Below, piece after piece: positions 7,442-16,007 of a stretch of 57,527 nucleotides of DNA. The stretch is from UQRS01 sp964481575 (lineage in GTDB: Bacteria > Bacillota > Clostridia > Oscillospirales > Acutalibacteraceae). The stretch spans positions 1 to 57,527 of the forward strand of contig CAYZTR010000012.1 in NCBI GenBank assembly GCA_964481575.1, written 5' to 3'. Position 1 is the first letter of the stretch, and every line of letters starts with the position of its first letter. A model generated the notes under the pieces. That model worked only from the letters and a program-made list of their open reading frames with translations, had not been told where the DNA came from and did no database searches. Made by a program: the position numbers and the translations under genes.

Positions 7442-8272
7442 TTACTTGATTTTCATGGAAATATCGAAGGCCTTGACCGAGTGGGTCAGGGCGCCCAGGG
7501 AAATGATATCCACCCCGGTTTCAGCCACGGCGCGGATGGTTTCGGCGGTAATGCCGCCGGAGGCCTCCAGAGGCACCTTCCCGTTGGCCATCGCCACGGC
7601 TTGACGCATGGTTTCCAGATCCATATTATCCAGCATAATCACATCGGCCCCGGCGTCCAGCGCCTCCCGCACCTCCTCCAGGTTGCGGGTTTCCACCTCC
7701 ACCTTGGTCATGTGCCCCAGCTTGCCCCGGATGGTTTGCAACGCGGCAGTAATGCCGCCGGCGGCGTCAATGTGGTTATCCTTCAGCATGGCGGCATCAG
7801 ACAAATTAAACCGGTGGTTTTTCCCGCCGCCGCAGGTAACGGCGTATTTTTGCAGGGCTCGCAGCCCCGGCAGGGTCTTGCGGGTATCGGTAATCTGCGC
7901 CCGGGTGCCGGCCACCAGCTCCACGCAGCGGTGGGTCTCGGTGGCAATGCCGGACAGGTGCTGAATCAAATTCAAGGCGGTGCGTTCCCCCTTCAGCAGG
8001 GTTTTCACCGGACCGGTCACGGCAGCGATATAGTCCCCCTTCTGCAGCAGGTCGCCGTCCTTTTGGAATCGCTGGAAGGTGACCGAAGGATCCAACAAAG
8101 TAAAGACCCGCAGGCACTCCTCCAGGCCGCAAAGCACCCCGTCGGCCTTGGCCAGGAACCGTCCGGTTCCCATCTGGTCATCCGGCAGCAAATAGTCGGC
8201 GGCGGCGTCCACATAATTGATATCCTCCAGCAGGGCACGCTGGATGATATCATCAACATACATAGGAATCAT
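7442..8272 (-). CDS. nadC: Nicotinate-nucleotide pyrophosphorylase (quinolinate phosphoribosyltransferase)
   Basis: A 276-residue enzyme that turns quinolinate and PRPP into nicotinate mononucleotide, the last of the NAD de novo steps encoded here. Motifs are GERTALNLIQHLSGIAT, DTRKTLPGLRALQKYAV, GGGKNHRFNLSDAAMLKDNH, KVEVETRNLEEV, DVIMLDNMD and ASGGITAE. Length and motif order are those of the family. The ATG at 8272 overlaps the nadB TGA (ATGA), so it is translationally coupled. Its third substrate gene, nadA, is about 8 kb away in another operon. Confidence 0.95.
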   Translation of the reverse strand: MIPMYVDDIIQRALLEDINYVDAAADYLLPDDQMGTGRFLAKADGVLCGLEECLRVFTLLDPSVTFQRFQKDGDLLQKGDYIAAVTGPVKTLLKGERTALNLIQHLSGIATETHRCVELVAGTRAQITDTRKTLPGLRALQKYAVTCGGGKNHRFNLSDAAMLKDNHIDAAGGITAALQTIRGKLGHMTKVEVETRNLEEVREALDAGADVIMLDNMDLETMRQAVAMANGKVPLEASGGITAETIRAVAETGVDIISLGALTHSVKAFDISMKIK

Positions 8273-9720
8273 TGTTTCGCAACCTCCCTTAAAATAATGG
8301 AAGCCACCCGGGCCAGGGAACGGGCCTCCAGATAATCATGATTGACGGCAAAGGGGGTCTGGTTCAGCCGGCGGCAGATGGACTCTACCGCAGGCAGCTC
8401 CCGCTCCACTGCGTCCTGGTCGGAAATGACAAAATAGGCCCGCTGCATAATATTCCGAACTTGCGTCCGGATCCCGGTGGGCAGCGGCGCCCCCTCCAGC
8501 CGATGCACCGGAGGTTTACCGGTCAGCACGCCGGCGGCAGCGCCCCGGGCCATAATATCCTGGGCAGCCCGGCGGCCAAACACCAGGGCTTCCAACAGGG
8601 AATTGGAGGCCAGCCGGTTTTTCCCGTGGACACCGGTATGGGAACATTCACCGATGGCATACAGGCGATCCACCCGGGTGCGGGCGGACAGATCCACATC
8701 AATCCCGCCCATCAGATAATGCTGGCAGGGATAGACCGGAATGTACGCACTGGTAATGTCCACCCCTTCTTTCAGGCAGCTGGAATAAATCAGGGGGAAC
8801 CGATCCTGAATAAAGGCGGCGCCCCGATGGCGAATGTCCAGATAGAATTTATCCGAGCCAACCCGGCGCTCCTCCAGCATAATGGCCCGGGAAACCACAT
8901 CCCGGGGGGCCAGCTCCAGCCGGTCATCATACCGATCCATAAACCGCTTGCCCTGACAATTCAGCAAATAGGCCCCCTCCCCCCGGACGGCTTCACTAAT
9001 CAGGAACCGCTCCCGGCCGGGATGGGCTGCAAAGGCGGTAGGATGGAACTGCACATAGCTTAAATGCTCAATTTTAGCGCCAAGGTCGTAGGCCAGCGTG
9101 ATGCCGTCCCCGGTGGCAATGGCAGAATTGGTGGTATACTGATACACCCGGCCGATGCCGCCGGTGGCCAGAATCACATAGGAAGCCCCTGTCGTCTCAT
9201 AGCCGTTCTGGGTCAGGAAGCCGGCGTAAAAGCCGCCTTCCACCCCATCCAGAAAGGCCAGCTGGGCATACTCCACGATCTCCACATTGGGCAGCCCCCG
9301 CACGGTCTGGGACAGCGCCCGCACCAATTCCTCCCCGGTGGAGTCCTTATGGTGGACAATCCGCCGGCGGCAATGGGCCCCTTCCAGCGTCTGGTGGAGC
9401 TTACCGTTCTCCATATCAAACTGGGCCCCCAACCGGATGACCTTCCGGACATCGTCAGGGCCTTCCTCCACCAGAACCCGGACGGCCTCCGGCCGGTTTT
9501 CGTGCTGGCCGGAAATCATCGTATCCTGAAAATGCAGCGCATAGCTGTCATTGGTGGTGTCCAATACGGCCGCCACGCCCCCCTGGGCCAGAGAACTGTT
9601 ACACAAGGTCAACGCCTGTTTCGTGACCAGGAGCACCTGTACTTCCGGCCCCAGATGATAGGCCGCATACAAGCCGGCCACACCGCCGCCTACAATCATC
9701 ACATCATATTGCTTCTGCAA
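8269..9720 (-). CDS. nadB: L-aspartate oxidase
   Basis: FAD enzyme of 483 residues that oxidises L-aspartate to iminoaspartate for quinolinate synthesis. In anaerobes fumarate is the usual acceptor. The preferred start is TTG 9720, which has GGAGG ten bases upstream and places the FAD loop VGGGVAGLYAAYHL at residue 9; an upstream start at 9759 is weaker. Other motifs are SSLAQGGVAAV, HHKDSTGEELVRAL, VQFHPTAFA, SEAVRGEGAYLLN, RDVVSRAI and HYLMGGIDVD, and CSHTGVHGKNRLASNSLLEA (the flavin-site C-terminal block). It is followed by nadC with a 4-base overlap. Confidence 0.95.
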   Translation of the reverse strand: MQKQYDVMIVGGGVAGLYAAYHLGPEVQVLLVTKQALTLCNSSLAQGGVAAVLDTTNDSYALHFQDTMISGQHENRPEAVRVLVEEGPDDVRKVIRLGAQFDMENGKLHQTLEGAHCRRRIVHHKDSTGEELVRALSQTVRGLPNVEIVEYAQLAFLDGVEGGFYAGFLTQNGYETTGASYVILATGGIGRVYQYTTNSAIATGDGITLAYDLGAKIEHLSYVQFHPTAFAAHPGRERFLISEAVRGEGAYLLNCQGKRFMDRYDDRLELAPRDVVSRAIMLEERRVGSDKFYLDIRHRGAAFIQDRFPLIYSSCLKEGVDITSAYIPVYPCQHYLMGGIDVDLSARTRVDRLYAIGECSHTGVHGKNRLASNSLLEALVFGRRAAQDIMARGAAAGVLTGKPPVHRLEGAPLPTGIRTQVRNIMQRAYFVISDQDAVERELPAVESICRRLNQTPFAVNHDYLEARSLARVASIILREVAKQ

Positions 9721-9767
9721 GAACCACACGCCTCCAGATTCTTCCCAAATTCGCCACAAAATGGCTG

Positions 9768-10796
9768 CTACTCCATGACCATATTGCTGATATTGAGCTG
9801 ACTGTAAAACTCGTTGTAAGTCACCGTAAAGGCATTGGCCACACTGTCCAGCAAAAGATTGTACTGCGCGGCCTCATACTCCGACACCATATCCTCCAGA
9901 TTTTCCTGGATATAGTCATCCGTCAGCTCCAGCCGCTTGATCACATGGTAGCCGTAATCGCTTTGGACAATATCGCTGATGCCGCCCTCCCCCAGGGCAA
10001 AAGCCGCCTCCTCAAAGGCCGACACCATTTCCCCGCGGCAGAACACATACCCGTCCGCTTCCTCCGCCTCATCGGTATTGTATTCCTCCATGAGCGTGTT
10101 GAAGTCGGCGCCGCTGTAAGCCATGGCCAGGACGGTATTGGCGGTTTCCGCATCCTCCACCAGGACATGCTGGGCACGGACAAAGTTTTCTGCAACAAAC
10201 GCGGCCAGTTCCTCCGTGGAGCCGGACACTGCCATGGGGCCGCCCTCCCCAAACAGATAATCGTACACCTTGGACTGGAGCAGGTATTGCTCCAGCTGGG
10301 CGAGATAAACCTCCTTGGTCATATAGCCGGTATCCCGCAAAGCCTCCAGCAGGGTGGATTCGTTCCCGTAGCTCTCCACCGTTGCGGCATACTGGCTGGA
10401 CACGGTGGCCTGCTCGTCCGCCGTCAGGCGCAAGCTGTACCGCTGGGCCAGGGTCAGGGACGCATAGGTGGTGACAATATAAGTATAGACCTGCTGCTTC
10501 AGCATCGCCTGATAGGTGCCGTCGGTATCCGTATCCCAAAGGCTGTCATCCCCGCCGTCCATCTGGGCCTTCAGGCTCAGGAAGTAAAAGCGGTATTCAT
10601 CCAGGGACACCGAATATTCCTGGGTTTCCCCGGTGGATTCGTCGGTATAGGCAAAGGTCAGAACCGAATCCACGTACTGGGTTTTGCCATTGATCTGGAT
10701 GGGAGAGCCGGTTTTACCGTTACATCCGGCCAGGACGCCCAGCAGCAACGCCAGACTCAGCAACAGGGAAAGCCCCCGCAAACAACAAGCTTTCAT
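9768..10796 (-). CDS. Foldase lipoprotein, PpiC-type peptidyl-prolyl isomerase (PrsA/SurA-like)
   Basis: A 342-residue lipoprotein. The ATG at 10796 has GAGGAG upstream. The signal peptide LSLLLSLALLLGVLAGC carries a lipobox, LAGC, so it is anchored on the outer face of the membrane. A helical SurA-N-like region follows. A parvulin domain runs from about residue 205 to 290: RAQHVLVEDAETA, GADFNTLMEEYN, GEMVSAFEEAAFALGEGGIS and DYGYHVIKRLE. It likely assists folding of secreted proteins, fitting the many exported enzymes here. It is the first gene of an operon with nadB (47-base gap) and nadC. Co-transcription with NAD genes has no obvious functional reason. Confidence 0.88.
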   Translation of the reverse strand: MKACCLRGLSLLLSLALLLGVLAGCNGKTGSPIQINGKTQYVDSVLTFAYTDESTGETQEYSVSLDEYRFYFLSLKAQMDGGDDSLWDTDTDGTYQAMLKQQVYTYIVTTYASLTLAQRYSLRLTADEQATVSSQYAATVESYGNESTLLEALRDTGYMTKEVYLAQLEQYLLQSKVYDYLFGEGGPMAVSGSTEELAAFVAENFVRAQHVLVEDAETANTVLAMAYSGADFNTLMEEYNTDEAEEADGYVFCRGEMVSAFEEAAFALGEGGISDIVQSDYGYHVIKRLELTDDYIQENLEDMVSEYEAAQYNLLLDSVANAFTVTYNEFYSQLNISNMVME

Positions 10797-10842
10797 ACTA
10801 AAACTCCTCTGCCACATTGGGCAATACTACATAATTTCATAT

Positions 10843-10871
10843 ATTATACTCTCTTTCGCAGGGAAAATCAA
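10843..10871 (-). promoter_or_regulatory. Promoter of the foldase-nadB-nadC operon
   Basis: The -35 is TTGATT (plus 10866-10871), the spacer is 17 bp and the -10 is TATAAT (plus 10843-10848). Confidence 0.75.
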
Positions 10872-11152
10872 TGGCTATTTTCCTTCAGAATCGGGTCCGA
10901 GAAGGTTATGCGGAAAACGGAATCCCCGCCAGTGTGACAGGGATACGCGGCTGCGCCCTGGCTTTCTTCCCTTTTTGGGAACGGCTGCAGGGGGAAACAG
11001 ATTCCATTGCCTACATCCGTCCCCTTCCGTGACAGCACCAGGAGCAAGGCCGCAGAATGGCCACAGCCTTCTCCAACGCAGCACCGGCAGTTTCCAGGCC
11101 GGGCGGGGGGCTTCCCGCCTACAAAATTTTGCACAAACGGCGCCTCCCCCCC
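10872..11152. other. Divergent intergenic region, nothing recognised
   Basis: About 280 bases lie between the foldase and aminotransferase promoters. It is GC-rich with short Gly/Pro/Cys-rich frames lacking ribosome sites. No riboswitch or T-box core was seen, although trpS lies downstream. Confidence 0.4.
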
Positions 11153-11181
11153 TTTTCAAACAGGGAAAAATGTGGTATTAT
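11153..11181 (+). promoter_or_regulatory. Promoter of the aminotransferase-trpS operon
   Basis: TTTTCA (11153-11158), a 17-bp spacer and TATTAT (11176-11181) are followed by an AAAGGGAG ribosome site before ATG 11218. Confidence 0.55.
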
Positions 11182-11217
11182 AGAGTATCTACATTTTTGG
11201 GAAAGGGAGCCTTACTC

Positions 11218-12411
11218 ATGGAATACAAATTTGCTGACCGGGTTCTGGGGCTGCAGCCCTCGGCCATCCGGGAAATTCTCAAATACACTTCCCAGCCGGG
11301 GATGATCTCCTTTGCCGCCGGAAATCCGGCGCCGGATGCCTTCCCGGTAGAGGAAGTCCGGGCCATTTCCGCTGACATCTTCCAGAACCGCCCCATCGAC
11401 GCCCTGCAATACGCCGTCACCGAAGGGTATCAACCTCTGCGGGATTATCTGTCCACCTACATGAAGGAGAACCACAACGCAGGCCGGGACTTTGACGGGA
11501 TCCTCATTACCAGCGGCGCCAACCAGATCATGGAGCTGACCACCAAGGTGCTCTGCAACCAGGGGGACACGGTCATCTGCGAATCCCCCAGCTTCATTGG
11601 TTCTCTCAACGCCTTCCGCTCCTACGGCGTCAAGCTCCGGGGCGTGCCGGTGGAAGAGGATGGGATGTCCATGGAAGCGCTGGAAGAAGCGCTGAAAACC
11701 GAGCCAAACGCCAAATTTATTTACACCATTCCCAACTTTCAGAATCCCTCCGGGGTCACCATGTCCGGGGAAAAGCGCAAAAAGCTCTACGCGCTGGCCA
11801 AGGAATACGGTGTGCTGATTCTGGAGGACAACCCCTACGGCGACACCCGCTTCGCCGGAACCCACGTTCCCCCCATCAAAAGCCTGGATGCGGACGGCAT
11901 TGTGATTTACGCCGGATCCCTCTCCAAGGTACTGGCCCCCGGCATCCGGGTGGGCTACATCATCGCCCCCCAGCCCATTTTGTCCAAGCAGATTGTCTGC
12001 AAGCAGGTTTGCGACGTGCATACCAACATCTGGGCCCAGCTGGTGACCTACGACTACCTGACCAAATACGATTTCCCCGGCCATCTCCGGGAGATTCAAA
12101 AAATCTATGCCCGGAAAGCCGGCCTGATGATGGACCTCATTGAGAAGCATCTGGCGCCGCGGGGCATCACCTATCACCCGGTGGAGGGCGGCCTGTTTCT
12201 CTGGTGCACCCTGCCGGATGGGGTCAACATGAACGAATTCTGCACCACCGCCGTCAAGCGGGGGGTGGCTACCGTGCCGGGAGTCGCCTTCCTCATGGAC
12301 GAAAGTGAGCCCTGCCAATCCTTCCGGCTGAATTTCTCCACCCCCACCGATGCACAAATGGTGCAGGGCATGGAAATTCTGGGGCAGGTCGCTGCCGAGA
12401 TGATCAAATAA
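11218..12411 (+). CDS. PLP-dependent aminotransferase (class I/II, 2-aminoadipate/aromatic type)
   Basis: A 397-residue fold-type I aminotransferase, cytoplasmic. It begins MEYKFADRVLGLQPSAIREIL, then SFAAGNPAPDAFPVEEV. Motifs are ITSGANQIMELTTKVL, IPNFQNPSGVTMS, ILEDNPYGDTRF, YAGSLSKVLAPGIRVGY (the PLP lysine is in SLSK) and FRLNFSTP near the end. It belongs to the MocR-like subgroup without the HTH domain, which includes LysN and broad 2-oxoglutarate transaminases. The exact amino acid cannot be assigned. It is 13 bases upstream of trpS, which may point to aromatic amino acids (inference). Confidence 0.88.
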   Translation: MEYKFADRVLGLQPSAIREILKYTSQPGMISFAAGNPAPDAFPVEEVRAISADIFQNRPIDALQYAVTEGYQPLRDYLSTYMKENHNAGRDFDGILITSGANQIMELTTKVLCNQGDTVICESPSFIGSLNAFRSYGVKLRGVPVEEDGMSMEALEEALKTEPNAKFIYTIPNFQNPSGVTMSGEKRKKLYALAKEYGVLILEDNPYGDTRFAGTHVPPIKSLDADGIVIYAGSLSKVLAPGIRVGYIIAPQPILSKQIVCKQVCDVHTNIWAQLVTYDYLTKYDFPGHLREIQKIYARKAGLMMDLIEKHLAPRGITYHPVEGGLFLWCTLPDGVNMNEFCTTAVKRGVATVPGVAFLMDESEPCQSFRLNFSTPTDAQMVQGMEILGQVAAEMIK

Positions 12412-12424
12412 GGAGCCAAGTATC

Positions 12425-13435
12425 ATGGAAGAAACTGTCATCCAAAAGAAACGGGCCTTAAGCTGCATTCAGCCTTCGGGAATGCTGACCCTGGGCAATT
12501 ACCTGGGAGCCTTGAAAAACTGGGTCGCCATGCAGGAAGAGTTCGAATGCTTCTTCGCCGTAGCCGACCTGCACGCCATCACCGTCCGGCAGGATCCCGC
12601 CGCCTTCCGGCAGCAGATCAAAACCACCGCTGCCCTGTTGCTGGCCATCGGTCTGGATCCGGCTCGCAGCATCCTGTTTATCCAGTCCCATGTGGCGGCC
12701 CATTCCCAACTGGCCTGGATTCTGTCCTGCTACACCCAGTTCGGGGAGCTGTCCCGGATGACCCAGTTCAAGGACAAGTCCCAAAAACATGCGGACAATA
12801 TCAATGCTGGGTTATTCACCTATCCGTCCCTGATGGCGGCCGACATCTTGCTGTATCGGCCGGATTTCGTGCCGGTGGGAGCGGACCAGAAGCAGCATGT
12901 GGAACTCTGCCGGGACATTGCCACCCGGTTCAACAATCTGTACGGTGACGTGCTGACCATTCCCAAGCCCTACATTCCCAAAATCGGCGCCCGGGTCATG
13001 TCCCTGCAGGAACCCACCCGCAAAATGTCCAAGTCCGATGAAAATGTCAACGCCTGGGTCGCCATTCTGGACAAACCGGAGGACATCATGCGTAAGTTTA
13101 AACGGGCGGTTACCGATTCGGACGCCAGGGTCTGCATCGGCAAAGGGAAAGACGGCATCAACAACCTGATCGGCATTTACGCCGCCGTCACCGGCCAGAC
13201 CCCCAACCAGATTACCGCTGAATTTGAGGGCAAAGGCTACGGAGACTTCAAAAAGACGGTAGGAGAGGCTGTGGTGGAGGAACTGCGTCCCATCCGGGAA
13301 AAGTATGAGGCGCTCATCGCCGACAAGGCCTATCTGAACCAGATCTATCAGGAAGGCGCCGACAAGGCTGCCAAGGTGGCCGGCCGTACCCTGGGCAAGG
13401 TCATGAAAAAGATCGGCTATCTGGATAAATTCTAA
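12425..13435 (+). CDS. trpS: Tryptophanyl-tRNA synthetase
   Basis: Class Ic synthetase of 336 residues charging tRNA-Trp. The start is the ATG in TATCATGGAAG with an AGGAG site before it. Signatures are SCIQPSGMLTLGNYLGALKNW (HIGH-equivalent TLGN), FFAVADLHAIT, PVGADQKQHVELCRDIA and RKMSKS, with the C-terminal anticodon-binding helical part after it. There is no T-box between it and the aminotransferase, so any tryptophan control must act at the upstream promoter. A bidirectional terminator follows. Confidence 0.95.
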   Translation: MEETVIQKKRALSCIQPSGMLTLGNYLGALKNWVAMQEEFECFFAVADLHAITVRQDPAAFRQQIKTTAALLLAIGLDPARSILFIQSHVAAHSQLAWILSCYTQFGELSRMTQFKDKSQKHADNINAGLFTYPSLMAADILLYRPDFVPVGADQKQHVELCRDIATRFNNLYGDVLTIPKPYIPKIGARVMSLQEPTRKMSKSDENVNAWVAILDKPEDIMRKFKRAVTDSDARVCIGKGKDGINNLIGIYAAVTGQTPNQITAEFEGKGYGDFKKTVGEAVVEELRPIREKYEALIADKAYLNQIYQEGADKAAKVAGRTLGKVMKKIGYLDKF

Positions 13436-13460
13436 ACGGATATACTGTATACGCCAAAAA

Positions 13461-13520
13461 ACAAGAATAGCGCCGCATTCTTCCGGGGAATTCCGGAAAG
13501 ATGCAGCGCTATTTTTTATT
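13461..13520. terminator. Bidirectional terminator between trpS and radC
   Basis: A long stem (AATAGCGCCGCAT with TTCCGG inside, against ATGCAGCGCTATT) ends in TTTTTT on the plus strand. A's on the left serve radC on the minus strand. Confidence 0.85.
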
Positions 13521-13529
13521 CTGCTGATT

Positions 13530-14309
13530 TCAACGAAAATACTGCTTATATCGCTTGGACATGGCCATGGAAATAAAGTCGTCTGCGCCTAGGACAAAAT
13601 GATCTATTAACTTCACCCCGATACTCTGCAAGGCATTCTTCACCTGCAGGGTGGTTTTCAAATCTGCCGGAGAGGGCAGGGCAAACCCGCTGGGGTGATT
13701 ATGGCAAAGAATCACAGAGGTGGCGTTATGCTTCATCACCAGGGTAACCAGGTTCCGCATGGAAAGCTGAGCCTGCCCCAGGTCGCCGTTGGAAAGAATA
13801 TCAAAAGAAACAATTTCACTCAAATCGTTCATGGTCAAAATGGAAATTACCTCATGGGTATAGCCGGTATAGCAACCTTGCAAAAAGCGGCCCACATCAT
13901 CCGGATGCTCGAACCGAACCTGTACCACATCCTGATGCTGGGCATAGTACCGGGCCAGGGCAGGAATCAATTGCAGCAGGGTGGCCACATTCTCCCCCAC
14001 CCCGTTCACTGACAGCAACTGCTCCCGGGACGCCTCCATCACCTTCTGAAAGGAGCCGCAGGTATCCAACAACCGATGGGCAATTTCATTGGTATCCTTT
14101 TGGGGGATTCCATAAAACAGCAACAGTTCCAGCGCCTGATGGGGTTCAAAACCCTCCAGCCCCTGCTCCAGAAACCGACTCTTCAAACGCTTTCGATGAC
14201 CAGCATGGGGACGCAAATTGGCACGGATAGTTTCATCCCCGGTTTTCGGCTTGGAGTTGACACGGTTGGTTTCTTCCCCGGTCTTTAATTTGGGGTTGCG
14301 TTGATCCAT
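13530..14309 (-). CDS. radC: RadC family JAMM-domain protein
   Basis: A 259-residue protein, starting at ATG 14309 with AAAGGAGG seven bases upstream. The first ~35 residues are a basic, low-complexity tail with two KTG(E/D)ET copies. A UPF0758 N-terminal helix-hairpin-helix region follows (EGFEPHQALELLLFYGIPQKDTN, then LLSVNGVGENVATLL). The C-terminal JAMM metalloprotease-like fold has the metal motif HNHPSG with later SPADLKTT. Despite its name, the DNA-repair role of RadC is doubtful; the biochemical activity is unknown. It is the last gene of the nadA-HD-mnmA-radC operon, 30 bases after mnmA. Confidence 0.9.
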   Translation of the reverse strand: MDQRNPKLKTGEETNRVNSKPKTGDETIRANLRPHAGHRKRLKSRFLEQGLEGFEPHQALELLLFYGIPQKDTNEIAHRLLDTCGSFQKVMEASREQLLSVNGVGENVATLLQLIPALARYYAQHQDVVQVRFEHPDDVGRFLQGCYTGYTHEVISILTMNDLSEIVSFDILSNGDLGQAQLSMRNLVTLVMKHNATSVILCHNHPSGFALPSPADLKTTLQVKNALQSIGVKLIDHFVLGADDFISMAMSKRYKQYFR

Positions 14310-14339
14310 TTCCGGTACCTCCTTTTTCACCGACATATT

Positions 14340-15410
14340 TTACAGAATCGTACCGCCGCCCACCACGATATCGCCGTCGTACAGCACCAGGGCCTGCCCC
14401 CGGGTGATGGCCCGTTGGGGTTGGTCAAACTCCACATGGAGGGTATCCTCTCCGGTTTGCTCCACGGTGGCCCACTGCGCCTCCTGACGATAGCGCACCT
14501 TGGCCTGAACCCGCAAGGGCGCGTCCAGCCGGTCCGTTACAATCAAATTGATATCCGCGGCATCCAGAGATCTGGAAAACAGTTGCTGGTTCAGCCCCAG
14601 CAGCACCTGGTTCTTCTCCAGATCTTTACGGCAGACATACATGGGTTGGGGCAAAGCCAGACCCAGCCCCTTCCGCTGACCCACGGTATAACGGATCAAC
14701 CCCTTATGCTGCCCCAGAACCTTACCGTCCCGGATATCCACAAAATCACCAGGGGGAAAGGTGCGGCCGGTATGCTGCTCAATAAACCCGGCATAGTCCC
14801 CGTCGGGAACAAAACAAATATCCTGGCTGTCATGCTTCCGGGCATTGACAAAACCATGGGCCTCTGCAATCTCCCGCACCTGAACCTTCGTTAACTCCCC
14901 CAGAGGGAACCGGGTATGTTCCAGCTGATGCTGGGTCATGGCATAAAGCACATAGCTTTGATCCTTGGAGGCATCCACCGCCTTTTGCAGCAGCCAGCGA
15001 TCCCCTGACCGGAAAATCCGTGCATAATGGCCGGTGGCCACATTTTCATACGCCAGCTCCTCCGCCCGGCGCAGCAGCCGGTCAAACTTCAAAAACCGGT
15101 TACAGTCGATACAGGGGTTGGGGGTGGCACCGGCCATGTAGGCGTTGGCAAACCGATCCATGACCTGCCGCCGGAAATCCCCGTCAAACTGAAAGACATA
15201 ATAAGGCATGCCCAGACTGGCGGCCACGCTGCGGGCATCCTCAATATCATCGGCGGAGCAACAGGTTTTCTCCCGGCAGACGCCGATGTCCTCATTATGA
15301 TACAGATGCATGGTGGCGCCGATACAGTCATAACCGGCTTCCAGCATACGCAGGGCGGCCACAGAACTGTCCACCCCGCCGCTCATAGCGACAATGGCCC
15401 GTGGCTTCAT
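14340..15410 (-). CDS. mnmA: tRNA-specific 2-thiouridylase
   Basis: A 356-residue enzyme that thiolates U34 of tRNA-Lys/Glu/Gln. The ATG at 15410 overlaps the HD-gene stop (ATGA). Motifs are AMSGGVDSSVAA (PP-loop), TPNPCIDCNRFLKFD (first catalytic Cys), DQSYVLYAM and HDSQDICFVPDGDY (second catalytic Cys), then the C-terminal beta-barrel. The extra CREKTCCS near residue 48 is a cysteine-rich insert typical of clostridial enzymes (family knowledge). Its partner desulfurase is not in the window. Confidence 0.95.
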   Translation of the reverse strand: MKPRAIVAMSGGVDSSVAALRMLEAGYDCIGATMHLYHNEDIGVCREKTCCSADDIEDARSVAASLGMPYYVFQFDGDFRRQVMDRFANAYMAGATPNPCIDCNRFLKFDRLLRRAEELAYENVATGHYARIFRSGDRWLLQKAVDASKDQSYVLYAMTQHQLEHTRFPLGELTKVQVREIAEAHGFVNARKHDSQDICFVPDGDYAGFIEQHTGRTFPPGDFVDIRDGKVLGQHKGLIRYTVGQRKGLGLALPQPMYVCRKDLEKNQVLLGLNQQLFSRSLDAADINLIVTDRLDAPLRVQAKVRYRQEAQWATVEQTGEDTLHVEFDQPQRAITRGQALVLYDGDIVVGGGTIL

Positions 15411-15994
15411 GCCTGGAGCGCCTCCATGGCGGCATTGATCCGGGCTTCGCAGGAACGCATGGCCAGAATGGTTTGCTCCAGAAGATGATCCAGCTCCCAA
15501 CCCAGCATCTCTGCCCCGCTGGCAATTACCTCCCGGGAACAGCCGGCGGCAAATTTTTTATCCTTAAATTTCTTTTTCAGGCTTTTCAGCTCCATATCCT
15601 GAACACTGCCGGAGGGGCGCATCCGGGCGGCTGCCCCGATCAGACCGGTGAGCTCGTCCACGGCATACAGCACCTTCTCCATCTCATGGGCAGGAGCCAC
15701 GTCCACCGTCAGGCCATAGCCATGAGAGCAGACGGCGTGAATGACATCCTCCCCCACGCCGGCCTCCTGCAACATGGAGACGCAGGCAGTGCAGTGCTGA
15801 TCCGGATACTGCTCAAAATCAATGTCATGCAGCAGACCCACGATGCCCCAGTATTCCGCATCGTCGCCATAACCCAGCTGCCCTGCAAACCACTGCATGG
15901 TTCCCTCCACCGTCAAAGCGTGGAGAATATGAAAAGGCTCCTGATTATACTTCTGCAATAATGCAAATGCCTGTTCTCTGGAAATCGTTTCCAT
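15407..15994 (-). CDS. HD-domain hydrolase
   Basis: A 195-residue protein. Start ATG 15994 has AAAGGAG eight bases upstream. An HD fold is seen: HILHALTVEGTMQWFA, GLLHDIDFEQYPDQH (HD metal pair), SHGYGL, and LYAVDELTGLIGAA (final Asp). It closely resembles short HDIG-type proteins of Firmicutes annotated as hydrolases; the substrate is unknown. The C-terminal part is a lysine-rich helix (SLKKKFKDKKFAAG). It lies 13 bases after nadA and overlaps mnmA, so it is firmly within the operon. Confidence 0.88.
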   Translation of the reverse strand: METISREQAFALLQKYNQEPFHILHALTVEGTMQWFAGQLGYGDDAEYWGIVGLLHDIDFEQYPDQHCTACVSMLQEAGVGEDVIHAVCSHGYGLTVDVAPAHEMEKVLYAVDELTGLIGAAARMRPSGSVQDMELKSLKKKFKDKKFAAGCSREVIASGAEMLGWELDHLLEQTILAMRSCEARINAAMEALQA

Positions 15995-16007
15995 GTTCAA
16001 AACTCCT

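Noticed and set aside
10797..11217. T-box or tryptophan attenuator before the aminotransferase-trpS operon
   Set aside because: No T-box core motif, leader peptide with Trp codons, or terminator/antiterminator pair was seen.
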